DNA from: Verrucomicrobiaceae bacterium | Lineage (GTDB): Bacteria > Verrucomicrobiota > Verrucomicrobiia > Verrucomicrobiales > Akkermansiaceae | DNA: 64,000 nt | Assembly (NCBI GenBank): GCA_027491155.1 | Contig: JAIXWR010000034.1 | Location: 1 to 64,000, forward strand | Direction of reading: 5' to 3' | In this document: positions 26,510 to 34,691 of the stretch, piece by piece | Position numbering within the stretch: the first letter of the stretch is position 1 | Layout of the letters: each line of letters begins with the position of its first letter | Notes under the pieces: generated by a model | The model's database searches: none | The model's input: the letters and a program-made list of their open reading frames with translations, nothing else | Told to the model about the DNA's origin: nothing | Position numbers and translations under genes: made by a program

Positions 26510-28030
26510 TCAGTAACTCCTTCCCCAGATCGCCCGCGCCTTCGTCCCCTGCCCGGTCAGGAAGCACTTCGCCTCCGGGCCGTCCTGCTGGTCGAGCGGC
26601 AGGCAGCGGATGGTGATCTTGTGCTGCTTCGAAAGCTCGTCCTCCTGCTCCGGCGTGCCGGCCCAGGGGGTGAGCAGCCAGCCGGGATTGTCCTGCGTCC
26701 AGTGGGCGTGGAAGGCATCGAGCGAGTCGCAGGGCGCGATGTTCGCGTCGCGGAACTCCGTGGCACGCTGCAAGAGCGAGTCATGGATTTCCTGCAGGAT
26801 ATCGGTGGCATTCCGGAGGAAGTCCTCCTTGTCGGGGAACTCCTTCGCGTTGCTCGGCTGGTCGCGGCGCTGGATGCAGACCTTGCGGGTCTCGATGTCG
26901 CGCGGCCCGATTTCAATGCGGATCGGCACGCCCTTCTTCACCCACTCCCACTTCTTCACGCCGCCCTGGAGGTCGCGGGTGTCGACGTGGACGCGCAGCG
27001 GATCGCCGTGGAAATTCTTCTCGCGGCGCAGCGTCTCGGCGAGCGCCTGGCAGGCATCGAGCACGGCTTGCTTGGTGTCTTCCTTCGGCGTGACCGGGAT
27101 GATCACGATCTGCTGGGTAGCGACGCGCGGCGGCAGCACCAGGCCGTCGTCGTCGGCGTGCGCCATGATCAGCGTGCCGATCATCCGCGTCGAAACACCC
27201 CACGAGGTGGTGTGGGCGTGCTGGATGGTGCCGTCGCGGCCGGTGAAGGAAATGTCCTGCGCCTTGGAGAAGTTCTGGCCGAGGTAGTGCGAGGTGCCGG
27301 CCTGGATCGCCTTGCGGTCCTGAACCATCGCTTCGACCGTGAGCGTCACGTCGGCGCCGGGGAAGCGTTCGTTCTCGGTCTTCTCGCCGGGGATCACCGG
27401 AATCGCGAGGTGGTTGCGCAGGAACTCCTCGTAAAGCCGGTGGATCATCCGCGTCTCGACCAGCGCTTCCTCCTTCGTTTCATGCGCGGTGTGGCCTTCC
27501 TGCCACAGGAACTCGGCGGTGCGCAGGAACAGCCGCGGGCGCATTTCCCAGCGCATCACGTTGGCCCACTGGTTGATCAAAAGCGGCAGGTCGCGGTAGC
27601 TCTGGACCCAGCGCGAGAAGGCCGCGCCGATGATCGTCTCGGAGGTCGGGCGGATGACGTAGGGCTCGGACAGCTCGCCGCTCGGGATCATCTTCGTCTT
27701 GCCGGTCACCGGGTCCTTCACCGCTTCGAGGCGATGGTGGGTCACCACCGCGCACTCGGTGGCGAAGCCCTCGGCGTGCTCGGCTTCCTTCTCCAGATAG
27801 GCGATCGGAATGAGCAGCGGAAAGTAGGCGTTCTGGTGACCGGTGGCTTTGAATCTCCGGTCGAGCTGCTGCTGGATCAGCTCCCAGATCCCGTAGCCCC
27901 AGGGCTTGATGACCATGCAGCCGCGGGTCTCGGAATTCTCCGCCATGTCGGCGGCCTTGATGACCTGCTGGTACCATTCGGGGAAATCCTGGGCGCGGGT
28001 CGGGGTGATGGCGGTCTTCTCGGCGGACAT
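26510..28030 (-). CDS. proS: Prolyl-tRNA synthetase, eukaryote/archaeal-like type
   Basis: It charges tRNA-Pro. It is the short form (506 residues) without the editing insertion: DFPEWYQQVIKAADMAENS at the N-terminus, class II motif 2 region RPTSETIIGAAFSRW, WEMRPRLFLRTAEFLWQEGH, the HAHTTSWGVSTRMIG motif, then an anticodon-binding and C-terminal domain ending in Tyr as is typical of this type. The ATG at 28030 gives the usual N-terminus; an upstream in-frame start at 28123 adds unrelated residues. It is divergent from the toxin-antitoxin pair. Confidence 0.95.
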   Translation of the reverse strand: MSAEKTAITPTRAQDFPEWYQQVIKAADMAENSETRGCMVIKPWGYGIWELIQQQLDRRFKATGHQNAYFPLLIPIAYLEKEAEHAEGFATECAVVTHHRLEAVKDPVTGKTKMIPSGELSEPYVIRPTSETIIGAAFSRWVQSYRDLPLLINQWANVMRWEMRPRLFLRTAEFLWQEGHTAHETKEEALVETRMIHRLYEEFLRNHLAIPVIPGEKTENERFPGADVTLTVEAMVQDRKAIQAGTSHYLGQNFSKAQDISFTGRDGTIQHAHTTSWGVSTRMIGTLIMAHADDDGLVLPPRVATQQIVIIPVTPKEDTKQAVLDACQALAETLRREKNFHGDPLRVHVDTRDLQGGVKKWEWVKKGVPIRIEIGPRDIETRKVCIQRRDQPSNAKEFPDKEDFLRNATDILQEIHDSLLQRATEFRDANIAPCDSLDAFHAHWTQDNPGWLLTPWAGTPEQEDELSKQHKITIRCLPLDQQDGPEAKCFLTGQGTKARAIWGRSY

Positions 28031-28150
28031 GGCGGGCGGATTTGGAACCGGGGACGCGGGGATTTGCACGCGAATTCTGTGACCGGATCCCGGGACGCTT
28101 CCGGTCAACCCGGACATTGCCAAATCCCCCGACAGAGTTCAGAGTGCGGC

Positions 28151-28390
28151 ATGGTCTCACAGGCAGATGCAGTTTTTCAGGAAGCTTTGCTGCTTCCGGA
28201 GGAGGTCCGGATGGATCTGATCGAGCGACTGATCATCAGCATGCCGGGCTATCGCGACGTTGAGGAAGAGCAGATCGAAGTCGCGCGGAAACGGCTTTCC
28301 GAAATGCGTTCAGGCACAATCTCTGGCGTCCCGGGAGATCTGGTTCTCGCCCGGGTGCAGGCATCACTGGACGCTCGACGGAACTCATGA
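28151..28390 (+). CDS. Antitoxin-like protein (addiction module component family)
   Basis: A 79-residue protein resembling the small addiction-module antitoxins: a helical N-terminus (FQEALLLPEEVRMDLIERLI) and a charged C-terminus. It would bind and neutralise the downstream toxin and usually represses its own operon. Its last 4 bp overlap the toxin start (ATGA), implying coupled translation. No clear operator palindrome was seen in the 120-bp gap to proS. Confidence 0.8.
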   Translation: MVSQADAVFQEALLLPEEVRMDLIERLIISMPGYRDVEEEQIEVARKRLSEMRSGTISGVPGDLVLARVQASLDARRNS

Positions 28391-28689
28391 CCTGGGAGTT
28401 CCACCCTGCTGCGGAACAGGAATACGCCAACGCGGCCCACTGGTACGAGGACCAGGTCGAGGGCTTGGGCAGCCGCTTCGCCGCAGCAATAGGCCAGGCA
28501 GTCATGTCGATCCTCAAGGAGCCCGGAAGATTCCAGTGTTTGGGGGACGGGCTCCGGGTCTTCCGGCTGAACCGCTGGCCTTACAAGCTCTATTACGAGT
28601 ATGATCAGTGCGGTTCTCACGTTCGAATCGTTTGCGTGATGCACCAGAAGCGTCAGCCGGAATACTGGATGGAGCGCCTTCGCCGATAG
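28387..28689 (+). CDS. RelE/ParE-family toxin
   Basis: A 100-residue RelE/ParE-type toxin: N-terminal HPAAEQEYANAAHWYEDQV, central GRFQCLGDGLRVFRLNRWPY, and the C-terminal strand KLYYEYDQ ... IRIVCVMHQKRQPEYW-like pattern (VRIVCVMHQKRQPEYW). Whether it cleaves mRNA (RelE) or poisons gyrase (ParE) cannot be decided here. It is coupled to the antitoxin by a 4-bp overlap. Confidence 0.85.
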   Translation: MTWEFHPAAEQEYANAAHWYEDQVEGLGSRFAAAIGQAVMSILKEPGRFQCLGDGLRVFRLNRWPYKLYYEYDQCGSHVRIVCVMHQKRQPEYWMERLRR

Positions 28690-28801
28690 AGGAGCTGTCC
28701 CGGGAGAATTGCAACCTGGCACCTGGTTTCGACCAGCAAGTCAAAATCAATGTGAAGCCCGAGGAAGCCGGGGCTTTGCACGACGATCGAACGAACCGCC
28801 G

Positions 28802-29845
28802 TCACAGCATCCCCGCCGCTTCCCGCAGCAACTCCTCCGTCGTTTCCCAGTCGATGCACGAGTCGGTGATCGATTGCCCGCGCACGAGCTGGTCGAGGGG
28901 CTTGGGGAAAGACTGGTTGCCGGCGACAAGGTTGCTTTCGAGCATCGCCCCGGTGATCGAACGGTCGCCGGCGGCGCGCTGGCGGACGATCTCGCGGAAG
29001 ACGCCGGGCATCTTCGCGCAGTCCTTGGCGCAGTTGGCGTGGGAGGCGTCGATCACCAGCGATGCGGGCAGCCGCGCCGCCTCCAGCGCCGCCCGGGCGG
29101 CGGAAATACTGGCTTCATCGTAGTTCGGCCCGTGGTCGCCGCCGCGCAGGATGACGTGGCAGTCGGGGTTGCCGGTGGTGGTCACCGAGGAGGCGATTCC
29201 TTCCTCCGACACGCCGAGGAAAGTCTGCGGCATGGCCGCGGCGCGCACGGCATTGATCGCCGCCGTGAGGTCGCCGGAAGTCGTGTTCTTGAAACCGAGC
29301 GGCATCGAAAGCCCCGACGCCATCTGCCGGTGGGTCTGGCTTTCCGCGGTGCGCGCGCCGATGGCCGACCACGAGATCAGGTCGGCAATGTACTGCGGGG
29401 TGATCGGGTCGAGCAGCTCGGTGGCGGTGGGCAGGCCGAGGTCGATCACGTCGCGCAGGAAATGCCGCGCCCGGCGCAGGCCTTCCGGGATGTCGTCGGT
29501 GCCGTCGAGGTGCGGGTCCATGATCAGGCCTTTCCAGCCGACGGTGGTGCGCGGCTTCTCGAAATAGACCCGCATCACGAGGTAGAGCTTGTCGCGCAGC
29601 CGCTCGGCCAGCGCGGCGAGGCGGCGGGCGTATTCGATCCCGGCGTCCGTGTCATGGATCGAGCAGGGCCCCACGATCACGAGGAAGCGCGGGTCGTTCC
29701 CGGCGAGCAGCGCGCGCAGGTCGGCGCGGGAGCGGGCGACGAAATCCGCCCGCTGGTCGCCGCGAGGGATCTCCGCCTGCAAGCGGGCCGGCGACGGCAG
29801 CGGGACGTTGCGGGCGATGTGGAGGTCGGTGACGCGCGAAGGCAT
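28802..29845 (-). CDS. aroG: 3-deoxy-7-phosphoheptulonate (DAHP) synthase, class I
   Basis: The first enzyme of the shikimate pathway, condensing PEP with erythrose 4-phosphate. It is full length (347 residues) with VGPCSIHD, the metal/PEP-site KPRTTVGWKGL, SWSAIGARTAESQTHRQMAS, LRGGDHGPNYD and the metal-ligand region IDASHANCAKD. It is the AroAI-alpha (AroF/G/H) type; the isozyme, and thus which aromatic amino acid inhibits it, cannot be assigned. The upstream 35 nt contain TTGGCACTTGGCAC words that recur elsewhere. Confidence 0.94.
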   Translation of the reverse strand: MPSRVTDLHIARNVPLPSPARLQAEIPRGDQRADFVARSRADLRALLAGNDPRFLVIVGPCSIHDTDAGIEYARRLAALAERLRDKLYLVMRVYFEKPRTTVGWKGLIMDPHLDGTDDIPEGLRRARHFLRDVIDLGLPTATELLDPITPQYIADLISWSAIGARTAESQTHRQMASGLSMPLGFKNTTSGDLTAAINAVRAAAMPQTFLGVSEEGIASSVTTTGNPDCHVILRGGDHGPNYDEASISAARAALEAARLPASLVIDASHANCAKDCAKMPGVFREIVRQRAAGDRSITGAMLESNLVAGNQSFPKPLDQLVRGQSITDSCIDWETTEELLREAAGML

Positions 29846-29896
29846 GACCGAAGTTCCAAGCGGGAAGTGCCAAGTGCCAAGGAAGAAGCTGCGGAC

Positions 29897-31255
29897 TCAG
29901 GCTTTTTCCCACGGCCCCGTCACGGCCAGCGTCAGGCCGCGGGTCTGGAGGTTGATGAAGAACCACTTGCCGTCCGGCGAGAAACAGCCGCCGGCGAACT
30001 CGCCCTGGCCGGTCGAATTCCGGGCGAGGGTGAAGATCTTGCCCTCCGGCGTGACGCAGCGGACGTGGGCGGCGGGCGAAAAGCTGGGGTCGATCAGGTC
30101 CTCGCAGATCACGATCCCGCCCCACGGCGCCGGGCAAAGGTTGTCGCCGTTGGTGAGCAGGTCGCTTTCCTCGGGCTGGAGGAAGAGCTCGAGGCTGTCC
30201 TCTTTCGCCGGATCCCCGGAGGGATCGAGCTTGAAGATCTGGCCGCGCCGCGACGGGCCGCCGTCGGTGCAGCAGATGAAGAAGGACTTGCCGACCAGAT
30301 GAATCCCCTCGCCCCGTGCGAAGCGTGCCGCGCCGGCCTTGTGGCCGCGGACCCGGAGGTCGTCTTTCGGCGAGTCGGTGTTCTCGAGATCGATCCAGGT
30401 CGCTTTCATCGGCGAGCCGGCCGCAGGCCACTTCGAGTCGGGGTCGTAGTTCTGCAGGCTGGCCGACGGCTTGTCGACGATCGCCAGCGCCTGCAGCTTC
30501 CCCTTCGTGAAATCGTTCTTTTTCTCAGGCAGGAAGCGGTAGAGCAAACCGTCGCCCCGGTCCTCGGTGAGGTAGAGGATGCCGGTGTCTGGATCGAGCG
30601 CCACGGCCTCGTGGCGGAAGCGGCCGAGCGCTTTCAGCGGGACCGGCTTTTGCAGACCGGGTTCGGCCGTCGCTTTCACCTCGAAGCACCAGCCGTGGCG
30701 CCGCCCGCGGCCCTGGGTGAGATCCGCCGGCTCCTCGCAGGTGATCCAGCTACCCCAAGGCATCGGCCCGCCGGCGCAGTTGCGGTCGGTGCCGGTCAGC
30801 GAGAGGAAATGCGCCGTCTTCGCGCCGGTCGCCGGATCGAAGACCAGGTTCGTGGTGCCGCCCAAGGACGGGTTCTTGCGCTCTTCGCCGGGGTCGAAGG
30901 AAAGCGCCGCATCGAAGCCGTCGGGCAGGCGGGTGTTGTTGGCAAAGGGGCCCATGCCGGTCATTTCGAGGCCCAGTTCGTGGTTGCAGACGATCACCAC
31001 CTTGCCGTCCGGCCCCGGGAAAGCCGCCATCCCGTCGGGCATGCCGGGCACCTTGAAGCCGTCGGACATCACCTCGCCGCGGGTCGCCAGCACCTGGTAG
31101 CGGAAGCCCGCGGGCAGATCGAGGATCCGCTTGGGATCCTTCACCAGCGGGCCGAAGGGTTCGATCACCCGGCTGGAATCCGCCGCCCGGACAAACTGCT
31201 GGAGACCGAGGAAAGCCAAGCCGGAGGTGCCGAGAAACGAGCGACGGGTGGTCAT
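29897..31255 (-). CDS. PhoX-like (DUF839) secreted protein with Tat signal
   Basis: A 452-residue DUF839/PhoX-type beta-propeller protein. It starts with a twin-arginine signal (TTRRSFLGTSGLAFLGLQ), so it should be exported folded through TatC (encoded at 12640). Family hallmarks: CNHELG, GTTNLVFDP, WGSWITCEE, GRFRHEAVALDPDTGILYLT then EDRGDG, and NLCPAPWGGIVICEDL. Characterised PhoX enzymes are calcium/iron alkaline phosphatases, but many DUF839 proteins are untested, so phosphatase activity is inference. A promoter candidate lies directly upstream. Confidence 0.88.
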   Translation of the reverse strand: MTTRRSFLGTSGLAFLGLQQFVRAADSSRVIEPFGPLVKDPKRILDLPAGFRYQVLATRGEVMSDGFKVPGMPDGMAAFPGPDGKVVIVCNHELGLEMTGMGPFANNTRLPDGFDAALSFDPGEERKNPSLGGTTNLVFDPATGAKTAHFLSLTGTDRNCAGGPMPWGSWITCEEPADLTQGRGRRHGWCFEVKATAEPGLQKPVPLKALGRFRHEAVALDPDTGILYLTEDRGDGLLYRFLPEKKNDFTKGKLQALAIVDKPSASLQNYDPDSKWPAAGSPMKATWIDLENTDSPKDDLRVRGHKAGAARFARGEGIHLVGKSFFICCTDGGPSRRGQIFKLDPSGDPAKEDSLELFLQPEESDLLTNGDNLCPAPWGGIVICEDLIDPSFSPAAHVRCVTPEGKIFTLARNSTGQGEFAGGCFSPDGKWFFINLQTRGLTLAVTGPWEKA

Positions 31256-31261
31256 GCCTGC

Positions 31262-31290
31262 CAGTCAAAGCCCGATCGACGCCGGGTCAA
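31262..31290 (-). promoter_or_regulatory. Candidate leaderless promoter of PhoX-like gene
   Basis: Reading the minus strand, TTGACC (31290-31285), a 17-bp spacer and a weak TGACTG end 6 nt before the ATG at 31255. The spacing matches the ribH, trxA and M50 cases, although the -10 is poor. Confidence 0.35.
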
Positions 31291-31368
31291 GCACCCGGAG
31301 GAAATGGGGCGATTTCGACCCGGAAACTGGAAAAATTCCCGACTTTCGACCCGCCGCGAGAAGGAAGT

Positions 31369-31397
31369 TTGACAGGCCGGGGGCGGGCTGGTTGCCT
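31369..31397 (+). promoter_or_regulatory. Candidate promoter of Pro-rich membrane protein gene
   Basis: A consensus TTGACA (31369-31374) and, after 17 bp, a weak TTGCCT. It would give a leader of about 27 nt before the ATG at 31431. Confidence 0.3.
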
Positions 31398-31430
31398 TTT
31401 CCAACCTCGCAATCCAAAAAACGCCGCCCC

Positions 31431-32081
31431 ATGAGCGAAAACGAAATCCCACCGCCACGGCCGTCCTCGCCGATCCCCGCACCCCGGGCCACCTCGTCGA
31501 TCCCGGCCTCCAAGCAAACCTCGAGCATCCCGCTGAAGAAGGAAACCGTGCGGGTGACCCTCAAGGCGGCGGACGCCCCGCCCGCGGCTCCCGGAGCCCC
31601 GGTCGCGCCCAAGCCCCCGACCCCGAGCATTTCCGCCCCGCCGGCCCCGAGCATCGCCGCTCCCACCGTCGGTGGCGCGCCGCCGCGCCCGTCCGCGCCG
31701 GCTCCGACCATCGCGCTGCGCCCCGCCGGTGCCCCCAGCGCCCCGGCCCCCGCGCCGACCATCAAGCTCAACACGCCCGTCGGTGCCGGTGCCCCGACCG
31801 TCGCGCTCAAGACCGCCCCGCTCGGCGCTCCCGGCGGCCAGACGGTTTCGCTGCCGAAGGCCACCGTCCAGCTCCAGCCGCCGACCCAACCCCTCGGCAC
31901 CGCCGGCCCCTCGCTGACCCAGGCCGCCACCATCCGCACCGCGGACGATGAAGAAGAAAGCGCCGGCGCCTCGACCATTTCGAACATCCTCTCGATCCTC
32001 GGCTTCCTCGGCGCCGCCGCGGTCGTGGTCGTGCAGTGCATGACCGTCAATCTCTGGGATGGCTGGGACAAGCTGTTCTGA
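31431..32081 (+). CDS. Pro/Ala-rich protein with C-terminal membrane helix
   Basis: A 216-residue protein, not a recognised family. The first about 165 residues are low-complexity (Pro, Ala, Ser, Thr) with spaced repeats of the type API-, PTI-, PSI- plus ALR/KLN/ALK-like units. An acidic patch (DDEEES) and one C-terminal helix (ILSILGFLGAAAVVVVQCMT) follow. This suggests a tail-anchored or single-pass protein with a disordered domain. It is followed 26 bp later by a 26-residue membrane microprotein and then trxA. No function is assigned. Confidence 0.75.
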   Translation: MSENEIPPPRPSSPIPAPRATSSIPASKQTSSIPLKKETVRVTLKAADAPPAAPGAPVAPKPPTPSISAPPAPSIAAPTVGGAPPRPSAPAPTIALRPAGAPSAPAPAPTIKLNTPVGAGAPTVALKTAPLGAPGGQTVSLPKATVQLQPPTQPLGTAGPSLTQAATIRTADDEEESAGASTISNILSILGFLGAAAVVVVQCMTVNLWDGWDKLF

Positions 32082-32107
32082 AATCCTGATCCAACGATCC
32101 ACGAACC

Positions 32108-32188
32108 ATGATCTATCCCATCATCACCTTCCTGCTGGCCGCAGCCGTCCTCGCCCTCGCTTGGTTCACCGGCCAGACGCCGACCTGA
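32108..32188 (+). CDS. Possible 26-residue membrane microprotein
   Basis: An open reading frame of 26 codons: MIYPIITFLLAAAVLALAWF then a short polar tail TGQTPT. It is almost entirely one hydrophobic helix. It sits 26 bp after the Pro-rich membrane protein stop on the same strand. No Shine-Dalgarno is visible. It could be a genuine single-pass microprotein co-transcribed with its neighbour, or chance; length alone cannot decide. Confidence 0.4.
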   Translation: MIYPIITFLLAAAVLALAWFTGQTPT

Positions 32189-32246
32189 GGTTTTCCTCCG
32201 GCCCCGTTTCTCCAAGGACCGCTCCGCCCCCGTGGCAGGGCGGTCC

Positions 32247-32275
32247 TTGACATTTCCGGGGTCCCCTCCAAGTTC
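32247..32275 (+). promoter_or_regulatory. Candidate leaderless promoter of trxA
   Basis: Consensus TTGACA (32247-32252), a 17-bp spacer and AAGTTC, 5 nt before the trxA ATG. The -35 is excellent and the -10 weak; the spacing predicts a leaderless transcript. Confidence 0.4.
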
Positions 32276-32280
32276 CCGCC

Positions 32281-32601
32281 ATGGCTGAGCAATTCAACGA
32301 AAGCAATTTCCAATCCGAAGTCATCGATTCCTCCGTGCCCGTCCTCGTCGACTTCTGGGCCGAGTGGTGCGGACCTTGCAAGATGATCGGACCGGTGATC
32401 GACCAGCTTTCCGCCGATGTCGCCGGCCAGGCCAAGGTCGGCAAGGTCAACGTCGACGAAGCCCGCAACCTGGCGGTCAAATACGGCGTCCGCAGCATCC
32501 CCTTCCTCCTCTTCTTCAAGGACGGCGAAGTGAAGGACCAGATCGTCGGTGCCAACGTCACCAAGGACATGCTCAAGCAGAAGCTGCTGGCCCTCGCCTG
32601 A
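32281..32601 (+). CDS. trxA: Thioredoxin
   Basis: A 106-residue cytoplasmic disulfide reductant, full length. The active site [10 protein letters not shown] is followed by [20 protein letters not shown], the cis-proline region [11 protein letters not shown], and an amphipathic C-terminal helix. It has its own promoter candidate and a strong terminator, so it is probably a single-gene unit. Confidence 0.97.
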   Translation: MAEQFNESNFQSEVIDSSVPVLVDFWAEWCGPCKMIGPVIDQLSADVAGQAKVGKVNVDEARNLAVKYGVRSIPFLLFFKDGEVKDQIVGANVTKDMLKQKLLALA

Positions 32602-32622
32602 GCCTGAGCTGCCGGTTTTCCC

Positions 32623-32657
32623 AAGCCGTCCGGGATTTCCCTCCCGGGCGGCTTTTT
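32623..32657 (+). terminator. Rho-independent terminator of trxA
   Basis: A stem AGCCGTCCGGGA / TCCCGGGCGGCT with a short loop followed by TTTTT, 22 bp after the trxA stop. It lies between trxA and the convergent pdhA. Confidence 0.85.
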
Positions 32658-32679
32658 CGTGGAAAGGCCAACACGACGC

Positions 32680-33729
32680 TCACTCGCCGAAATAGTGCCG
32701 ACCGATCCGCGATGCGGGCGTGTCGTGGTCGGTCTCCCAATAGACATCATCCATGATATCCCCGATTCCGGGTGGCGCGCCCGCTTCGGCGAACTTCACC
32801 GCGGCTTCGGCTTCGGCCTTCGCGGCCAGATCGATCTCTTCGGCCGCCGCAGCGTCGAGGATGCCCTCCTCATGCAAGTACTTCCGCCAACCGGCCAGCG
32901 GATCGCGCTTCTTCCGCTCCTCGATCTCTTCCGGCGTGCGGTATCTCTTGGCGTTGGCGTCGGCGACCGTGAAACCGTAATAGCGGTAGGTCTCGATCTC
33001 CAGCACCGTCGGCCGCCTCTCGTGCCGCGCCCGTTCCAGCGCGGTCCAAACCCTCGCCCGGAGTTCGTAAAGATCGCCGTCGCCGCAGCGGTCCCAGTCG
33101 ATGTCGTAGCCCTCCGCCCGCCGGGCGAGGCACTCCTTGAAGCGGGAGGATCGTGCGACCGACGTGCCCATCGAGTAGCCGTTGTTCTCGATCAGATAGA
33201 CCACCGGCAGCCCGAAGAGCCCGTCAAGGTTCAGCGACTCGTGGTAGACGCCCTGGTTCACGGCACCGTCGCCGAGGAAACAGACCACGGCACCGGGGAT
33301 CTCCCGCTGCTTCAAGGCAAACGCCAACCCCGCCGCCAGCGGTGTCTGCGCCGCCGCCAGGCCGTGGCAGCCCCAGTGGTTCCTACCAGGATCATAGTAG
33401 GAGAACATCCCGCCCTTCCCTTTCGAGCAACCGTTGGCCTTGCCAAAGAGTTCCGCCATGCACGGACCGAACTCCATCCCCGCCGCCAGTGCGTGACCCA
33501 TGCCACGCGGTCCGCTGATGGAGTGATCCAGCGGACCCATCACAGACCTCACGCCCGTGGATACCGATTCCTGACCGATATCGAGAATTAGAAAGCCCCC
33601 CATCATCCCCGCGTTGTAATACTTCAGCGCCGCCTGCTCGAAGCGCCGAATCCGGATCATCTGCCGCAGCAGATCGATCTTCCCCTCCGCCGACCAGTCG
33701 CGGTTGATGGCATGCTCGCGGAAATCCAC
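32680..33729 (-). CDS. pdhA: Pyruvate dehydrogenase E1 component, alpha subunit
   Basis: The thiamine-diphosphate subunit of the pyruvate dehydrogenase complex. LLRQMIRIRRFEQAALKYYN starts the fold; HSISGPRGMGHALAAG and the TPP-magnesium motif GDGAVNQGVYHESLN ... NNGYSMGTSV are intact, as is the phospholoop-like region ETYRYYGFTVADAN. The listed GTG start gives 349 residues. An in-frame TTG at 33765 would add 12 residues, but it coincides with a -35-like TTGCTC that, with TAGGGA 17 bp on, would place transcription at the GTG. The beta subunit gene is not adjacent, which is unusual. Confidence 0.88.
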   Translation of the reverse strand: MDFREHAINRDWSAEGKIDLLRQMIRIRRFEQAALKYYNAGMMGGFLILDIGQESVSTGVRSVMGPLDHSISGPRGMGHALAAGMEFGPCMAELFGKANGCSKGKGGMFSYYDPGRNHWGCHGLAAAQTPLAAGLAFALKQREIPGAVVCFLGDGAVNQGVYHESLNLDGLFGLPVVYLIENNGYSMGTSVARSSRFKECLARRAEGYDIDWDRCGDGDLYELRARVWTALERARHERRPTVLEIETYRYYGFTVADANAKRYRTPEEIEERKKRDPLAGWRKYLHEEGILDAAAAEEIDLAAKAEAEAAVKFAEAGAPPGIGDIMDDVYWETDHDTPASRIGRHYFGE

Positions 33730-33821
33730 GGCAAAATCCCTATCGACCGCCGCCGCCCGGAGCAATCCTCCATCCCCCGGGCTTGCATCGCCGCGGCGGG
33801 AGGTCTTGAAAGGTCCGCCCG

Positions 33822-34556
33822 ATGGATGCCTTCCACCTTTCCCTGCTCGCCGCCGGCATCGCGGTGGTCGCTTTCCTCTACTCCTCGGTCGGGCATGCCG
33901 GGGCCTCCGGCTACATCGCGGTGCTGACCCTGGCCGGTTTCGCCGCGACCACGGTCAAGCCGGTGGCGCTGGTGCTGAATGTCGTGGTCGCCGTCATCGG
34001 GACCATCCAGTTCGCCCGCGCCGGGCACTTCTCGTGGCCCCTGTTCTGGCCCTTCGCCCTGCTTTCGGTGCCCGCGGCGGCGCTGGGCGGCTACCTTCAT
34101 CTGCCCGCCCACTACTTGAAGCTCCTGCTCGGCGCGGTGCTCCTCTTCTCCGCCGCCCGGCTGTTTCTTCGCAAAGGCGACCCGGACGAAACCCGGCCGC
34201 CCGCCCACGGCATCGCGCTTGCCGCCGGTGCCGGCATCGGCCTGCTGTCCGGCCTCACCGGCACCGGCGGAGGGATCTTCCTCACCCCGCTGATGCTCCT
34301 TTGCGGCTGGGCAAAGGCGAAGCAGGCCGCGGCGGTCTCGGCGCTCTTCATCCTCGTCAATTCGCTCGCCGGTCTCGCGGGTTACCTGGGCAGCGGCCGG
34401 CCGGTACCGGATTTCGCCTGGTGGCTGGCCATCGTCGCGGCCCTCGCCGGCCTGGCCGGCTCGCATCTCGGAAGCCGCCGGATCCCCGTGAGGGGCATCC
34501 AGGTGCTGCTCGCCACGGTGCTGGTGATCGCCGGAGCAAAGCTCATCGCGATGTAG
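33822..34556 (+). CDS. TSUP family (TauE/SafE) membrane transporter
   Basis: A 244-residue polytopic protein of the sulfite exporter TauE/SafE family. Duplicated halves carry FLYSSVGHAGASGYIAVLTL and GLLSGLTGTGGGIFLTPLML, each followed by further helices (GGYLHLP; NSLAGLAGYLGSGRPVPDF). Relatives move sulfite, sulfonates or other organic anions; the substrate is undefined. It is divergent from pdhA. Its stop codon lies inside the left arm of a perfect 24-bp inverted repeat. Confidence 0.88.
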   Translation: MDAFHLSLLAAGIAVVAFLYSSVGHAGASGYIAVLTLAGFAATTVKPVALVLNVVVAVIGTIQFARAGHFSWPLFWPFALLSVPAAALGGYLHLPAHYLKLLLGAVLLFSAARLFLRKGDPDETRPPAHGIALAAGAGIGLLSGLTGTGGGIFLTPLMLLCGWAKAKQAAAVSALFILVNSLAGLAGYLGSGRPVPDFAWWLAIVAALAGLAGSHLGSRRIPVRGIQVLLATVLVIAGAKLIAM

Positions 34557-34678
34557 CGGCGCGTCTGCGACCGCCGCACTTTGTAAAGAAGCCACCCCGA
34601 GGCACGCGTCAGCTTTAAGGCGAATGGGGCCCACCCGTGCTTCGTTTACAACCAGCGGCGGTCGCAGACGCGCCGCTA
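34554..34678. repeat. Large inverted repeat with perfect 24-bp arms
   Basis: The arms at 34554-34577 and 34655-34678 are exact reverse complements (core CGGCGCGTCTGCGACCGCCG). A 77-bp interior contains CACTTTGTAAAG-like and TTCGTTTACAACC words. The TAG stop of the TSUP gene is part of the left arm. It lies between convergent genes and may act as a bidirectional terminator or be a mobile palindromic element. Confidence 0.85.
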
Positions 34679-34691
34679 CAGTCGATCAGCC

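Noticed and set aside
28709-31372. An 887-codon plus-strand open frame
   Set aside because: It lies antisense to the well-supported DAHP synthase and PhoX-like genes, has no domain, and reflects high GC in the opposite frame.
33730-33765. TTG start for pdhA preceded by GGAGG
   Set aside because: The GGAGG is only one base from the TTG, too close, and the TTG fits a -35 box for a GTG 36 nt on. Kept only as an alternative.
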